Below are positions 24,187 to 34,897 of a stretch of 64,000 nt of DNA, piece after piece. The notes beneath the pieces are model-generated. The model was not told where the DNA came from. It saw only the letters and a program-made list of their open reading frames with translations, and made no database searches. The first letter of the stretch is position 1; each line of letters begins with the position of its first letter. The position numbers and the translations under genes are program-made. Source of the DNA: Butyrivibrio sp. MC2021 (GTDB lineage: Bacteria; Bacillota; Clostridia; Lachnospirales; Lachnospiraceae); the NCBI RefSeq assembly GCF_000621605.1, contig NZ_JHXX01000001.1:1302001-1366000 (forward strand), in the 5' to 3' direction.

Positions 24187-25200
24187 ATGACAATAGCTGA
24201 CAGAATTAAAAAAATAAGGGAAATCTTTGGAATAACATCCAACGAATTTGCCAAGATCACCGGAATCCATCCGGTTTCTATAAGGAAATATGAGACAAAT
24301 AAAATGGTTCCCGGAAATGATGTGATTGAGAAGATGAGTGAAGCACTAAGGCTTCCAAAGTATATCTTCGAGGGTTTACCAAAACAGTATACCGATTACT
24401 CCTTTGAGGGCGATTTTTATCAGCAGTTACTGCTTTTATTAGATAACGGCACATTAAATTTAGAAGGACCCTCTAAAGATAGTGACGGCAAGGATAAGTC
24501 CCCATATGGTACATGGTTCTCAGTCAATCCTTTACTTTCTAAGTACATAAAGGTAAGACGAAATGGAGAGGAGATACCTATTGAAGATATACAGATAACT
24601 CTGGATCCACTATACTCGAACCCAAACAACAGAGCTGCATTTCTTCTCATGTCTTTTCAACATCTCGAAAAGGCAAGAGAAGCACTTAGTAAAAAATATT
24701 GGAAATCAAAAAGTGAGACTAGGGAAGACTATGCAAATCGTCTGACAGAATTAGCTCTCAATACTCAACTTGAATTGATGCTATTAGGGCATTCTTGGAA
24801 GCAGTACATGAATGCACCAAAAACACGTGAAGAATTAGATGCAGCCTATCAAAAAGTGTTCGAAGCTGGTGGTGACTATTATGACCTAATTGATCAATTG
24901 GATATTCCAGAGGCAGAGAAAAATAATTATATCCATCACTATGAGGACGCATGGATTGAATTACATGCCATCGATGTGGGCGAATATCCCCATGATGGTT
25001 CCGAAGATGAAAAATGGGCCTATGCACAGAAAATAATAGATGCTATAGAAAAGTATAAAGAGGACCATCCTGATTACCCAAAAGAGATAAGAGAGGCTTG
25101 TGCTGTAGAAACACGGCAGCGCTATGAAGAATATCTAAAAGAACAGAGAAAAAGCAAAAAGAAAAAAGTTGAACCAAAAAAGTCTGCTCCTCAAAATTGA
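24187..25200 (+). CDS. XRE-family transcriptional regulator of the element
   Basis: The 337-residue protein has an N-terminal HTH_3 domain (IADRIKKIREIFGITSNEFAKITGIHPVSIRKYETNKMVPG, residues 2-43). A long helical C-terminal domain of about 270 residues ends in a Lys-rich tail (EQRKSKKKKVEPKK). No peptidase motif (HExxH) is present, so it differs from ImmA-linked regulators. It is the only plus-strand gene of the element and faces xis-int. The three dyads between them are its probable operators, which would make it the lysogeny-type switch. Confidence 0.87.
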   Translation: MTIADRIKKIREIFGITSNEFAKITGIHPVSIRKYETNKMVPGNDVIEKMSEALRLPKYIFEGLPKQYTDYSFEGDFYQQLLLLLDNGTLNLEGPSKDSDGKDKSPYGTWFSVNPLLSKYIKVRRNGEEIPIEDIQITLDPLYSNPNNRAAFLLMSFQHLEKAREALSKKYWKSKSETREDYANRLTELALNTQLELMLLGHSWKQYMNAPKTREELDAAYQKVFEAGGDYYDLIDQLDIPEAEKNNYIHHYEDAWIELHAIDVGEYPHDGSEDEKWAYAQKIIDAIEKYKEDHPDYPKEIREACAVETRQRYEEYLKEQRKSKKKKVEPKKSAPQN

Positions 25201-25281
25201 GGAGTCAAAAACGAAAAATCGAGTGCTCAAAACTGAGCACTCGGTCTAGCTAATGGCGCTCCTTTCGGAGTGTCTTTTTTA
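25187..25281 (+). terminator. terminator array after the XRE gene
   Basis: Three hairpins follow in a row: CTCCTCAA/TTGAGGAG (25187-25204, overlapping the stop codon), GAGTGCTCA-AAAC-TGAGCACTC (25221-25242) and GGCGCTCC-TTTC-GGAGTGTC with TTTTTT (25255-25281). Only the last has a T-run. The first two may serve the convergent DUF3800 gene or act as DNA sites. Confidence 0.7.
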
Positions 25282-25300
25282 TAGAAATCAGTTACAATCG

Positions 25301-25975
25301 CTACATTTCTTTCTGACTAATAGGCTTGAGATAATTCTTTTTTAATGTCCTGACATCTTCAAAAAAGTATTTCTCAGATTTAGAAAGAATATGTTTTTCA
25401 AGCTTCAGCTCCGCCAGTTTTATAGTACAAATAAGATCAGCAACCTGGAACAGCCTATACTCAGAAGGAAGAACTCTTCTAAATTCAACATTGTCCAAAA
25501 GAACATTAAATACAGATGACAGAATTCTACTCACTTCTACCTGACCATTATCGTAGTATATTTTCACACAATCATACCCGATGAAAAAATCCATATTGGA
25601 CCTTATAAACGCAGCAAGAAGCTTACTCAGTTTTCCAACAGCCTCAACCGAATCATCCATATTTTTCTTTTCTATATAGATAGATTTTACCTTCACATCA
25701 ACTTTTCTAGTGAAAGTCATCATATTCCTTAGAATTTTCCTTTTATTCTCTACAGTATATTCCTTATACTCATGCTCAGATCTAATTATTGGTCCTGCAT
25801 GCACACAATGATGCGGCAATCCCAAATACTGCATCTGCGTTTCAAGTTTAGCCAGATCCTCAGTGATATCAACTGCTTGATCATGCATTACCATTGATAT
25901 TATATAAAACGGAGAATGGGGATCATATTCACCAAAATCTCCAGATTCGTCTACAAATATACTTAATTCCTTCAT
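25301..25975 (-). CDS. DUF3800 domain protein
   Basis: DUF3800 proteins are predicted RNase H-fold nucleases common on mobile elements; their role is not established. The 224-residue product opens with IFVDESGDFGEY (acidic D9, E10, D13) and has LPSEYRLFQVADLICTIKLAELK near its end, with a late Asp in VADL. I use the ATG at 25975, preceded by GGAGGGGT. The longer frame would pass through a terminator hairpin. It sits behind a structured RNA leader at the right end of the element. Confidence 0.85.
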   Translation of the reverse strand: MKELSIFVDESGDFGEYDPHSPFYIISMVMHDQAVDITEDLAKLETQMQYLGLPHHCVHAGPIIRSEHEYKEYTVENKRKILRNMMTFTRKVDVKVKSIYIEKKNMDDSVEAVGKLSKLLAAFIRSNMDFFIGYDCVKIYYDNGQVEVSRILSSVFNVLLDNVEFRRVLPSEYRLFQVADLICTIKLAELKLEKHILSKSEKYFFEDVRTLKKNYLKPISQKEM

Positions 25976-25994
25976 ACCCCTCCATTTATTGCAT

Positions 25995-26078
25995 GAAAAA
26001 AGCGGGTGTCTTACCCGCCAATAGGTGGACCCGGGTCTTTCGACCAGCCCAGAAAGCTTTCGCTCTCTTCTTAAGAGA
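25995..26078 (-). ncRNA. structured leader RNA of the DUF3800 gene (DUF3800-motif-like), ends in a terminator
   Basis: Minus strand, 5' to 3': hairpin TCTCTTAAGAAGAGA; GCGAAAGC with a GAAA tetraloop; GGTC-GAAA-GACC flanked by CTGGG/CCGGG; then GCGGGT-AAGAC-ACCCGC with TTTTTT just upstream of the DUF3800 ribosome binding site. Conserved RNAs upstream of DUF3800 genes have been described as DUF3800 motifs. Membership here is by context and structure only. The rest of 25976-26317 holds the arm repeats and tuf terminator. Confidence 0.6.
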
Positions 26079-26214
26079 ATATTACCATTATCCGTATTGA
26101 AAAACAAGTACAAGAATAATAAATTTATACTATTTTCATGGCTGAATTTTGGCACCGGAAACACCCTTTACAAAGGCGCATAAATACTGCCTTTTAGAAA
26201 AAACTCAAAATTTT

Positions 26215-26233
26215 TAGAGCCAAATTAGAGCCA
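26215..26233. repeat. paired TAGAGCCA repeats, right end (candidate integrase arm sites)
   Basis: TAGAGCCA occurs at 26215-26222 and 26226-26233, 11 bp apart, 85 bp inside the right repeat. It is preceded by the same AAATTTT as at the left end. Confidence 0.65.
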
Positions 26234-26260
26234 AAGGTCATTTTCGGCTAGATTGTATAC

Positions 26261-26294
26261 AAAAAAACAGCTTCCAGAGAAACTCTGGAAGCTG
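26261..26294 (-). terminator. element-borne tuf terminator
   Basis: Minus strand: CAGCTTCCAGAG-TTT-CTCTGGAAGCTG is followed by seven T, 24 bp after the tuf stop. It differs in sequence from the displaced chromosomal tuf terminator at 15763-15801. Confidence 0.88.
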
Positions 26295-26317
26295 CATAAA
26301 ATCTAGGTTTGTTAAGA

Positions 26318-26372
26318 TTACTCTACGATTGTAGCAACCTTACCTGATCCAACTGTACGTCCACCCTCACGG
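26318..26372 (-). repeat. right attachment repeat (3' end of intact tuf)
   Basis: This is the second copy of the 55-bp repeat, here in frame with the full tuf gene. After integration the last codons of EF-Tu and its terminator come from the element. Confidence 0.95.
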
Positions 26373-27508
26373 ATAGCGAACTTAAGACCCTGCTCCATAG
26401 CGATAGGGTGGATAAGCTCGATAGACATTGTTACGTGGTCACCAGGCATGCACATCTCAACACCATCAGGGAGGTTGCAGACACCTGTAACGTCAGTTGT
26501 TCTGAAATAGAACTGAGGTCTGTAGTTTGTGAAGAAAGGTGTATGACGGCCACCCTCGTCCTTAGTAAGAACGTAAACCTCAGCAGTGAACTTCTTGTGG
26601 CAAGTTACTGTGCCGGGCTTTGTGATAACCTGACCTCTCTGGATTCCATCACGGTCAACACCACGAAGAAGAAGACCAACGTTGTCACCAGCCTCGCAGT
26701 AATCCATAGTCTTTCTGAACATCTCGATACCAGTACATACTGACTTAGATGTCTCTTCCTTGATTCCAACGATTTCGATTTCGTCGTTGAGGTTAAGGTG
26801 ACCTCTCTCTACTCTACCAGTAGCAACTGTTCCACGTCCTGTGATTGTGAATACGTCCTCAACAGGCATAAGGAAAGGCTTATCTGTCTCACGAGTAGGT
26901 TCAGGGATATACTCATCAACTGTGTTCATGAGCTCGATGATCTTCTCACCCCACTCGCTCTTAGGATCCTCAAGAGCCTTAAGAGCTGAACCACGGATGA
27001 TAGGTGTGTCATCTCCAGGGAACTCATACTCTGTAAGAAGGTCTCTGATCTCCATCTCAACGAGGTCAAGAAGCTCAGGATCATCAACCATATCGCACTT
27101 GTTCATGAATACGATGATGTAAGGAACACCTACCTGACGAGCAAGAAGAACGTGCTCCTTGGTCTGAGCCATAACACCATCAGTAGCAGCAACTACAAGG
27201 ATTGATCCATCCATCTGAGCTGCACCAGTGATCATGTTCTTTACATAGTCAGCGTGGCCAGGGCAGTCAACGTGAGCATAGTGTCTGTGCTCTGTCTCGT
27301 ACTCGATGTGAGCAGAGTTGATTGTGATTCCTCTTTCCTTCTCTTCAGGAGCCTTATCGATCTGATCGAATGCTACTGCAGGGCTGAATCCTCTGTCAGC
27401 AAGTACTGCTGTGATAGCAGCTGTAAGAGTTGTCTTACCATGGTCAACGTGTCCGATTGTACCAATGTTAACGTGCGGTTTGGTTCTGTCAAACTTAGCT
27501 TTTGCCAT
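26318..27508 (-). CDS. tuf: elongation factor Tu
   Basis: EF-Tu carries aminoacyl-tRNA to the ribosome at the cost of GTP. The 396-residue product has G1 GHVDHGKTT (19-27), G3 DCPGH, G4 NKCD and G5 GSALK, the switch motif RGITI and the tRNA-binding C-terminal barrels, ending [10 protein letters not shown]. It is the last gene of the rpsL-rpsG-fusA-tuf unit. A mobile element has entered its last 17 codons without changing the protein. A hairpin lies between fusA and tuf. Confidence 0.99.
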   Translation of the reverse strand: MAKAKFDRTKPHVNIGTIGHVDHGKTTLTAAITAVLADRGFSPAVAFDQIDKAPEEKERGITINSAHIEYETEHRHYAHVDCPGHADYVKNMITGAAQMDGSILVVAATDGVMAQTKEHVLLARQVGVPYIIVFMNKCDMVDDPELLDLVEMEIRDLLTEYEFPGDDTPIIRGSALKALEDPKSEWGEKIIELMNTVDEYIPEPTRETDKPFLMPVEDVFTITGRGTVATGRVERGHLNLNDEIEIVGIKEETSKSVCTGIEMFRKTMDYCEAGDNVGLLLRGVDRDGIQRGQVITKPGTVTCHKKFTAEVYVLTKDEGGRHTPFFTNYRPQFYFRTTDVTGVCNLPDGVEMCMPGDHVTMSIELIHPIAMEQGLKFAIREGGRTVGSGKVATIVE

Positions 27509-27597
27509 TTCTAAATATCCTCCTTAAGTGAAATGTTACTTAAACATTTTCATACATAATTTAACCGACTATATCGATTATATTAAATGTTTGCCAC

Positions 27598-27622
27598 TAA
27601 ATCAAGCTTTTTGCTTGATTTA
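27598..27622 (-). other. intercistronic hairpin between fusA and tuf
   Basis: The perfect 10-bp stem TAAATCAAGC / GCTTGATTTA has a 5-nt loop and no T-run after it on the minus strand. It is probably an mRNA processing or stability element that uncouples tuf from fusA levels. Confidence 0.55.
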
Positions 27623-27645
27623 AGCGGCATACATTCATTTTTTTA

Positions 27646-29763
27646 TCAGTTGCCCTTGTTAGAAAGGACTTTTTCCTGAACATTCTTCGGAACAGGAGCA
27701 TACTTCTCGAAGAACATTGAGTAGTTACCACGTCCCTGTGTTCTGGAACGAAGGTCTGTTGCATATCCGAACATCTCTGCAAGAGGCACATGTGCTCTAA
27801 CGATCTTACCACCGCCGAGATCATCCATACCTTCAACCTGTCCACGACGAGAGTTAACGTCACCGATAACGTCTCCCATGTACTCTTCAGGCATAGTAAC
27901 CTCAACCTTCATGATAGGCTCAAGAAGAACAGGTGCACCCTTCTGCATAGCATCCTTGAATGCCATAGATCCAGCGATGTGGAATGCCATTTCTGATGAG
28001 TCAACCTCGTGGTATGATCCATCATAAACTGTAGCGTGAACACCAACAACAGGATATCCACCAAGAGTACCGGCCTTCATAGCCTCCTCGATACCTTCGC
28101 TGATAGGCTGGATGAATTCCTTAGGAATAGCACCGCCGACAACTTCGCTATCGAACTGGTAAAGATTATCTCCGTTAGCATCCATGGGCTCGAAACGAAC
28201 CTTACAGTGACCGTACTGACCACGTCCACCGGACTGCTTAGCATACTTTGACTCAACGTCTACGGCCTTTGTGATAGCTTCTCTGTAAGCAACCTGAGGA
28301 GCACCAACGTTAGCCTCAACCTTGTACTCTCTAAGAAGTCTGTCAACGATGATATCAAGGTGAAGCTCACCCATACCAGCGATGATGGTCTGACCTGTCT
28401 CAGGGTTTGTATGAGCTCTGAAGGTAGGATCCTCTTCAGCGAGCTTCATAAGAGCCTCATCAAGCTTCTGCTGACCAGCCTTAGTCTTAGGCTCGATAGC
28501 AAGCTCGATAACGGGATCAGGGAACTCCATAGACTCAAGGATTACAGGGTTCTTCTCATCACAGAGTGTATCACCTGTAACTGTGTTCTTAAGACCAACA
28601 GCTGCAGCGATATCACCTGAATAAACCTTCTCAAGGTCTGAACGCTTGTTAGCGTGCATCTGAAGGATACGTCCAAGACGTTCCTTGTTGTCCTTTGTAC
28701 TGTTGAGTACATAAGAACCTGAATTTGCTGTACCACGATATACACGGAAGAATGCAAGCTTTCCTACGAAAGGATCGCTGACAATCTTGAATGCGAGAGC
28801 TGCGAATGGGCCATCATCTGTTGACTCAACCTCAATCTCGTTGCCATCCATATCTGTTCCCTTACAAGCAGGGATATCAAGAGGTGAAGGCATGAATTCG
28901 ATAACAGCATCGATGAGCTTCTGGATACCTCTGTTCTTGTGGGCTGAACCACAGCAAACAGGGAATGCCTTACACTCACATGTAGCCTTACGAAGAGCTG
29001 CCTTAAGGTCAGCAACTGAAGGCTCTTCACCCTCAAGGTACTGCATCATAAGGTCCTCATCAAGATCGCAGATCTTCTCAACGAGCTCTGAGTGATAAAG
29101 CTCAGCGTCATCCTTGAGGTCAGCAGGGATCTCACCAATCTGAACATCCTCGCCCTTATCACCGTTATAGATGTAAGCCTGCATCTCGAAAAGATCAATA
29201 ACTCCCATGAACTGATCCTCAGCTCCGATAGGAATCTCGATCATAATAGCATTTTTCTTAAGTCTATTACGGATCTGCTCAACAGCTCCGAAATAGTTTG
29301 CTCCAATGATATCCATCTTGTTGATGAATGCCATACGAGGAACATTAAATCCGTCAGCCTGACGCCAAACGTTCTCAGACTGAGGCTCAACGCCTTCCTT
29401 CGCACTGAATACGCCTACGGCGCCATCAAGTACACGAAGTGAACGCTCAACCTCAACGGTAAAGTCAACGTGACCGGGTGTATCAATGATGTTGATACGG
29501 TGCTCTAAAGCGCCGGGCTTTGTCTTTCCGTTTTCCTGAAGTGTCCAGTGGCAAGTTGTAGCTGCGGATGTGATTGTGATACCTCTCTCCTGCTCCTGAG
29601 CCATGTAGTCCATGGTAGCAGTTCCTTCGTAGGTCTCACCAATCTTATAGTTAACACCGGTATAGTAAAGAATACGCTCAGTAAGAGTAGTCTTTCCTGC
29701 ATCGATATGAGCCATGATACCAATGTTTCTGGTTCTCTCCAATGGGTATTGTCTCTCAGCCAA
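27646..29763 (-). CDS. fusA: elongation factor G
   Basis: EF-G drives translocation and, with RRF, recycling. The 705-residue product has the GTPase motifs [17 protein letters not shown] and NKMD, the switch segment [19 protein letters not shown], and domains II-V ending with the [21 protein letters not shown] motif. Length is normal. It lies 57 bp after rpsG with an AGGAGGAAG ribosome binding site. Confidence 0.99.
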   Translation of the reverse strand: MAERQYPLERTRNIGIMAHIDAGKTTLTERILYYTGVNYKIGETYEGTATMDYMAQEQERGITITSAATTCHWTLQENGKTKPGALEHRINIIDTPGHVDFTVEVERSLRVLDGAVGVFSAKEGVEPQSENVWRQADGFNVPRMAFINKMDIIGANYFGAVEQIRNRLKKNAIMIEIPIGAEDQFMGVIDLFEMQAYIYNGDKGEDVQIGEIPADLKDDAELYHSELVEKICDLDEDLMMQYLEGEEPSVADLKAALRKATCECKAFPVCCGSAHKNRGIQKLIDAVIEFMPSPLDIPACKGTDMDGNEIEVESTDDGPFAALAFKIVSDPFVGKLAFFRVYRGTANSGSYVLNSTKDNKERLGRILQMHANKRSDLEKVYSGDIAAAVGLKNTVTGDTLCDEKNPVILESMEFPDPVIELAIEPKTKAGQQKLDEALMKLAEEDPTFRAHTNPETGQTIIAGMGELHLDIIVDRLLREYKVEANVGAPQVAYREAITKAVDVESKYAKQSGGRGQYGHCKVRFEPMDANGDNLYQFDSEVVGGAIPKEFIQPISEGIEEAMKAGTLGGYPVVGVHATVYDGSYHEVDSSEMAFHIAGSMAFKDAMQKGAPVLLEPIMKVEVTMPEEYMGDVIGDVNSRRGQVEGMDDLGGGKIVRAHVPLAEMFGYATDLRSRTQGRGNYSMFFEKYAPVPKNVQEKVLSNKGN

Positions 29764-29820
29764 AGGTTCTTCCTCCTAAATATTTAAATGAAGCTTAACC
29801 TGATAATTCCCAATAACAGA

Positions 29821-30291
29821 TTAGAATCTGTAGTGTGAGAATGCCTTGTTTGCTTCTGCCATCTTGTGCATGTCTTCTTTTCTCTTTACAGCTGCACCAG
29901 TGTTGTTGTATGCATCCATAATCTCTGAAGCGAGTCTGTCAACCATAGTCTTCTCGCCTCTTGCACGTGAAAAGTTTACAAGCCAACGAAGTGCAAGAGC
30001 CTGACGTCTATCAGGTCTAACCTCGATAGGAACCTGGTAAGTAGCACCACCAATACGTCTAGCTTTTACTTCGAGAGCGGGCATGATGTTGTTCATAGCT
30101 CCCTCGAATATTTCAAGAGCAGGCTTACCAGCCTTCTCCTCTACCTGTGCGAATGCTCCGTATACGATCTTCTGAGCTACACCCTTCTTGCCATCAAGCA
30201 TAACGGTGTTAACAAGCTTGGTTACAACCTTGTTATCGTATAAAGGATCCGCTAATACGTCACGTTTTACAATATGTCCTTTACGCGGCAC
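29821..30291 (-). CDS. rpsG: 30S ribosomal protein S7 (GTG start)
   Basis: S7 nucleates assembly of the 30S head by binding the 16S rRNA 3' domain. The 156-residue product ([21 protein letters not shown] ... [12 protein letters not shown], in pieces) has the standard length if translation starts at the GTG at 30291. That codon has AAGGAGGGAAGAACC before it. A longer ATG-start frame adds 20 residues unlike S7 and is rejected. It lies between rpsL and fusA. Confidence 0.97.
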   Translation of the reverse strand: MPRKGHIVKRDVLADPLYDNKVVTKLVNTVMLDGKKGVAQKIVYGAFAQVEEKAGKPALEIFEGAMNNIMPALEVKARRIGGATYQVPIEVRPDRRQALALRWLVNFSRARGEKTMVDRLASEIMDAYNNTGAAVKRKEDMHKMAEANKAFSHYRF

Positions 30292-30473
30292 GGTTCTTCC
30301 CTCCTTTAGAATTGCAATGATAGTAATAAAATCACTGCTTACTACAATCATCGGTACTCACTAATTTAGTGTACGTGCGGTTTTCTAACTAATTACTATA
30401 TCTATAGAATAGAACAGAATCCCAACACTTATAAAATTAGCATGTTAATTAACTGTTAGTAATTATTGAATAA

Positions 30474-30896
30474 TTACTTCTTGGCTGCCTTAGGTCTCTT
30501 AGCGCCATACTTAGAACGAGCCTGTTTTCTGTCGGCTACGCCTGCAGTATCAAGAGTACCTCTGATGATGTGGTATCTTGTACCAGGCAGATCCTTAACT
30601 CTTCCACCACGGATGAGAACAACGCTGTGCTCCTGAAGGTTGTGTCCCTCACCAGGAATGTAGCTTGTTACCTCAATACCGTTAGAAAGACGCACTCTGG
30701 CGATTTTTCTCAGAGCAGAGTTAGGCTTCTTAGGTGTAGCTGTCTTAACAGCTGTGCAGACACCACGCTTCTGAGGAGAAGCTGTAGCAGTTGCCTTCTT
30801 GTGAAGAGAGTTGAATCCCTTCTGAAGAGCAGGTGCTGTAGACTTCTTAACAGATGTCTGACGACCCTTTCTAACTAACTGGTTAAATGTTGGCAT
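30474..30896 (-). CDS. rpsL: 30S ribosomal protein S12
   Basis: S12 is a decoding-centre protein. The 140-residue product has the loop [19 protein letters not shown] and [24 protein letters not shown]. The lysines that when mutated give streptomycin resistance are wild type (KKPNS and VKDLPG). It is the first gene of the str unit. Its leader contains a GC-rich hairpin (30984-31009) downstream of a perfect consensus promoter. Confidence 0.99.
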   Translation of the reverse strand: MPTFNQLVRKGRQTSVKKSTAPALQKGFNSLHKKATATASPQKRGVCTAVKTATPKKPNSALRKIARVRLSNGIEVTSYIPGEGHNLQEHSVVLIRGGRVKDLPGTRYHIIRGTLDTAGVADRKQARSKYGAKRPKAAKK

Positions 30897-30983
30897 TCTT
30901 CTTACCTCCTATTTTGATAAAAAACTTGAGCATAAATTGCTCACTTGCACCTTAAAATCAAGGCACAAACATCTATGCATAAA

Positions 30984-31009
30984 CAAAGGGGCAGAATTTC
31001 ACCCCTTTG
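30984..31009 (-). other. hairpin in the rpsL leader
   Basis: CAAAGGGG / CCCCTTTG with a 10-nt loop, then TTTAT on the minus strand. It starts about 15 nt after the predicted transcription start. It could end rpoBC transcription or attenuate the str unit. Confidence 0.55.
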
Positions 31010-31028
31010 CCTGCACACGCAATTATGA

Positions 31029-31057
31029 ATTATAAATACTATTATTTTGGTTGTCAA
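31029..31057 (-). promoter_or_regulatory. perfect consensus promoter of the rpsL-rpsG-fusA-tuf unit
   Basis: TTGACA (complement of 31052-31057) and TATAAT (complement of 31029-31034) have a 17-bp spacer. It lies directly after the rpoC stop. Confidence 0.88.
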
Positions 31058-31097
31058 CTAAATTTTTAATTAACAAGTCCCCAAAACTACAGAAGAA

Positions 31098-34000
31098 TTA
31101 ATCTTCATCATCAGAAACTACTACTTCGTCATCAACAAGATCGATGTCATCGTCCTCAGTGATGAACTCATCATCATAGTCTCTTCTTCTCTTCTTAAGA
31201 ATGAGCTTCTCAGGATCCTTGAAGTTCGCATCGGTATTAAGAGCTGTGTTTCTGTATCTCTTCATACCTGTTCCTGCAGGAATCAGCTTACCGATAATAA
31301 CGTTTTCCTTAAGACCGATAAGTGGATCAACCTTACCCTTGATAGCTGCATCTGTAAGAACCTTGGTTGTCTCCTGGAAGGAAGCAGCTGACAGGAATGA
31401 GTTGGTTGCAAGAGCTGCCTTGGTGATACCAAGGATTACCTGCTTACCTTCAGCGGGCTTCTTGCCGTCTGAAATAAGTTCCTCGTTGCTATCCTCGAAG
31501 TCGAGAACATCTACAAGAGTTCCGGGAAGGAAATCTGTATCTCCGCTCTCGTCGATTCTTACTTTCTTAAGCATCTGACGAACAATAACCTCGATGTGCT
31601 TGTCGCAGATATCAACACCCTGCAAGCGGTAAACTCTCTGAACCTCTCTGAGGAGATAGTCCTGAACCGCCCTGATTCCCTTGATCTTAAGAAGATCATG
31701 AGGGTTAACGGAACCTTCTGTAAGTTCATCACCGGCTTCGATTGTAACGCCGTCCTGAACCTTGATACGTGATCCGTAAGGAATCAGATAAGCCTTTGAT
31801 TCACCGGTTTCATCGTTAGTAACGATAACCTCACGCTTCTTCTTTGTATCTCTGATCTCAACCTTTCCATCAAGCTCAGAGATGATGGCAAGTCCCTTAG
31901 GCTTTCTTGCCTCGAAAAGCTCCTCTACACGGGGAAGACCCTGTGTGATATCGCCACCGGCAACACCACCGGTATGGAAAGTTCTCATTGTAAGCTGTGT
32001 ACCGGGCTCACCGATTGACTGAGCAGCGATGATACCAACTGCCTCGCCGACCTGAACAGCCTCACCAGTTGCCATGTTAGCACCGTAGCACTTAGCACAG
32101 ATTCCGTTGTGTGAACGGCATGTAAGTATTGTACGGATCTTAACTGCCTCAACAGGCTGTCCCTTAGAGTTGACACCAACTGAAAGGATCTTAGCGGCAC
32201 GGGATGGTGTGATCATGTGATTCTTCTTAACGATCACGTTTCCATCTTTATCCTTAATAGTCTCGCAGGAATATCTTCCTGTTATTCTGTCCTTTAATGG
32301 CTCGATTGTTTCCTTGCCGTCCATGAATGCCTTAACGGTCATTCCGGGGATAACTTCCTTGTCTGCACAGCAGTCGAGATCACGGATGATAAGTTCCTGT
32401 GATACGTCTACCATTCGACGTGTAAGGTATCCTGAGTCGGCAGTACGAAGAGCTGTATCTGACAGACCCTTACGAGCTCCGTGAGCTGACATGAAGTATT
32501 CCAGAACGTCCAGACCTTCACGGAAGTTTGACTTGATAGGAAGCTCGATGGTACGTCCGGTTGTATCTGCCATAAGTCCACGCATACCGGCCAGCTGCTT
32601 GATCTGCTGGTTACTACCACGGGCACCGGAGTCAGCCATCATGTAGATGTTGTTGTACTTATCAAGTCCCTTAAGAAGCTCATCTGTAAGGAGTTTATCG
32701 GTTTCCATCCAGGTGTCTACTACTGCACGATAACGCTCTTCGTCAGTAATGAGACCACGACGGAAGTTCATAGCGATCTTATCAACTGTAGCCTGTGCTT
32801 CATCAAGCATTTCCTGCTTCTGCTTAGGCACGGTCATATCAGCGATTGAAACGGTCATGGCAGCACGGGTTGAATAGTGATAACCGGTTGACTTGATCTT
32901 ATCAAGAACCTCTGCTGTAGCAAATGTTCCGTGAGTGTTGATCATAGCGGTTACGATATTCTTCAGCTGCTTCTTACCTACCATGAAATCAACTTCAAGC
33001 TTGAAGTAGTTTTCAGGGTCGTTTCTGTCTACAAAACCAAGATCCTGAGGAATGATCTCGTTAAAGAGGAATCTTCCGAGAGTAGACTCTACAATACCTG
33101 TAACAGTCTCTCCTGCAGGAGTTGTTCTGTCCATTCTGATCTTAATTCTTGTCTGAAGTGTGAGGTAGCCGTTCTCATAAGCAAGAATAGCTTCGTCAAC
33201 ACTCTTAAAGAACTTACCCTCTCCAAGGGCGCCCGGTCTTTCCTGTGTAAGATAGTAGATACCAAGTACCATATCCTGTGTAGGAACGTTTACAGGGCCA
33301 CCGTCTGAAGGCTTAAGCAGGTTGTTAGGTGCAAGCATAAGGAATCTGCACTCAGCCTGAGCCTCTACTGACAGAGGAAGGTGTACAGCCATCTGGTCAC
33401 CGTCGAAGTCGGCGTTGAAAGGTGTACATACAAGAGGGTGAAGCTTGATAGCCTTACCTTCTACAAGGATGGGCTCGAAAGCCTGAATACCAAGTCTGTG
33501 AAGTGTGGGAGCACGGTTAAGCATAACAGGATGCTCCTTGATTACATCTTCAAGAACGTCCCAAACCTGCTCGTCAAGTCTCTCAACAAGCTTCTTGGCA
33601 TTCTTTATGTTCTGTGAGATTCCTCTGGAAACGAGCTCTTTCATAACGAAAGGCTTGAACAGCTCGATAGCCATTTCCTTAGGAAGTCCGCACTGATAAA
33701 TCTTAAGTTCAGGTCCAACGACGATAACTGAACGTCCTGAATAATCTACACGCTTACCAAGAAGGTTCTGACGGAAACGTCCTGACTTACCCTTAAGCAT
33801 ATCTGAAAGTGACTTCAGTGCTCTGTTACCGGGTCCTGTTACAGGTCTTCCTCTTCTTCCGTTATCGATAAGTGCGTCAACAGCCTCCTGGAGCATTCTC
33901 TTCTCGTTACGAACAATGATGTCCGGAGCACCGAGATCGATAAGTCTCTTAAGTCTGTTATTTCTGTTGATAATTCTTCTGTAAAGATCGTTAAGATCTG

Positions 34001-34844
34001 ATGTAGCAAAACGTCCACCGTCAAGCTGTACCATAGGACGAAGATCCGGAGGAATAACCGGAATGCAATCCATGATCATCCATTCAGGAAGGTTTCCTGA
34101 CTCTCTGAAGGCCTCAACAACCTCGAGTCTCTTGATGATTCTTGCTCTCTTCTGTCCGCTGGAAGTATCAAGGCCTTCTTTTAACTCCTTGTACTCAGCT
34201 TCAAGGTCGATATCATGAAGGAGCTCTTTAATGGACTCAGCTCCCATGCCGGCGCGGAACTTGCCGCCCCACTCTTCTCTTGCATCCTGATACTCTTTCT
34301 CAGAAAGAACCTGCTTGTACTCAAGAGTGGTCTCTCCGGGATCAAGTACGATGTATGATGCAAAATAGAGTACCTTCTCGAGAACACGGGGAGAAAGGTC
34401 AAGAATAAGACCCATTCTGCTAGGTATTCCCTTGAAGTACCAGATATGTGATACAGGAGCTGCAAGCTCGATGTATCCCATTCTTTCACGACGTACGCTT
34501 GATTTCGTGATCTCTACGCCGCAACGGTCGCAGACAACACCTTTATATCTAATCTTCTTGTACTTACCACAGTGACATTCCCAGTCCTTGGTAGGTCCAA
34601 ATATCTTCTCGCAGAACAGACCGTCTCTTTCAGGCTTAAGTGTTCTGTAGTTGATTGTCTCAGGCTTAGTAACCTCTCCACTGTGAGGGTCATTATCAAT
34701 TCTGTGAGCCCAGCTTCTGATCTTCTCAGGAGAAGCAAGGCCGATCTTGATTGAGTCAAAAGTCATGGGCTGATAAGTCTGCTGCTGAGTTGATCTTCCG
34801 CTTGAAGCTTCATTTATTGCTTTATTCATTGTTGAATCAGACAT
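31098..34844 (-). CDS. rpoC: DNA-directed RNA polymerase subunit beta'
   Basis: The 1248-residue subunit has the N-terminal zinc ribbon (CHCGKYK ... CDRCGVE), the catalytic [12 protein letters not shown] with three Mg-binding Asp, the bridge and trigger helix region ([19 protein letters not shown]) and the second zinc site ([13 protein letters not shown]). The last 25 residues are strongly acidic ([20 protein letters not shown], then SDDED), an extension not needed in the core enzyme. It lies 53 bp after rpoB. Confidence 0.99.
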   Translation of the reverse strand: MSDSTMNKAINEASSGRSTQQQTYQPMTFDSIKIGLASPEKIRSWAHRIDNDPHSGEVTKPETINYRTLKPERDGLFCEKIFGPTKDWECHCGKYKKIRYKGVVCDRCGVEITKSSVRRERMGYIELAAPVSHIWYFKGIPSRMGLILDLSPRVLEKVLYFASYIVLDPGETTLEYKQVLSEKEYQDAREEWGGKFRAGMGAESIKELLHDIDLEAEYKELKEGLDTSSGQKRARIIKRLEVVEAFRESGNLPEWMIMDCIPVIPPDLRPMVQLDGGRFATSDLNDLYRRIINRNNRLKRLIDLGAPDIIVRNEKRMLQEAVDALIDNGRRGRPVTGPGNRALKSLSDMLKGKSGRFRQNLLGKRVDYSGRSVIVVGPELKIYQCGLPKEMAIELFKPFVMKELVSRGISQNIKNAKKLVERLDEQVWDVLEDVIKEHPVMLNRAPTLHRLGIQAFEPILVEGKAIKLHPLVCTPFNADFDGDQMAVHLPLSVEAQAECRFLMLAPNNLLKPSDGGPVNVPTQDMVLGIYYLTQERPGALGEGKFFKSVDEAILAYENGYLTLQTRIKIRMDRTTPAGETVTGIVESTLGRFLFNEIIPQDLGFVDRNDPENYFKLEVDFMVGKKQLKNIVTAMINTHGTFATAEVLDKIKSTGYHYSTRAAMTVSIADMTVPKQKQEMLDEAQATVDKIAMNFRRGLITDEERYRAVVDTWMETDKLLTDELLKGLDKYNNIYMMADSGARGSNQQIKQLAGMRGLMADTTGRTIELPIKSNFREGLDVLEYFMSAHGARKGLSDTALRTADSGYLTRRMVDVSQELIIRDLDCCADKEVIPGMTVKAFMDGKETIEPLKDRITGRYSCETIKDKDGNVIVKKNHMITPSRAAKILSVGVNSKGQPVEAVKIRTILTCRSHNGICAKCYGANMATGEAVQVGEAVGIIAAQSIGEPGTQLTMRTFHTGGVAGGDITQGLPRVEELFEARKPKGLAIISELDGKVEIRDTKKKREVIVTNDETGESKAYLIPYGSRIKVQDGVTIEAGDELTEGSVNPHDLLKIKGIRAVQDYLLREVQRVYRLQGVDICDKHIEVIVRQMLKKVRIDESGDTDFLPGTLVDVLDFEDSNEELISDGKKPAEGKQVILGITKAALATNSFLSAASFQETTKVLTDAAIKGKVDPLIGLKENVIIGKLIPAGTGMKRYRNTALNTDANFKDPEKLILKKRRRDYDDEFITEDDDIDLVDDEVVVSDDED

Positions 34845-34897
34845 TCGTAACCTCTTTTCTGTGCGTTAATAGTTACAATCTTTTTAGTAATCTTCAA

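Larger units (their letters stand above)
15840..26372. mobile_element. integrated mobilizable element inserted in the 3' end of tuf
   Basis: Perfect 55-bp direct repeats bound 10.5 kb. The interior carries a tyrosine integrase, excisionase-like protein, XRE regulator, replication initiator, MobC, MOBP-type relaxase and a DUF3800 gene. Cargo is an RCC1 membrane protein, a lipoprotein and a sigma-28 gene. Paired TAGAGCCA repeats lie inside each end. There is no type IV secretion gene, so it would need a helper for transfer (IME). EF-Tu stays intact because the element carries the 3' codons and its own terminator. The crossover lies within the 55 bp. Confidence 0.92.

Noticed and set aside
25995..26078. 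tRNA-like cloverleaf before the DUF3800 gene
   Set aside because: No acceptor stem, no TTCGA-type T loop and no CCA. The last hairpin is a terminator.
15840..26372. Prophage interpretation of the integrated element
   Set aside because: No capsid, portal, terminase, tail or lysis genes. Relaxase and MobC point to a mobilizable element.
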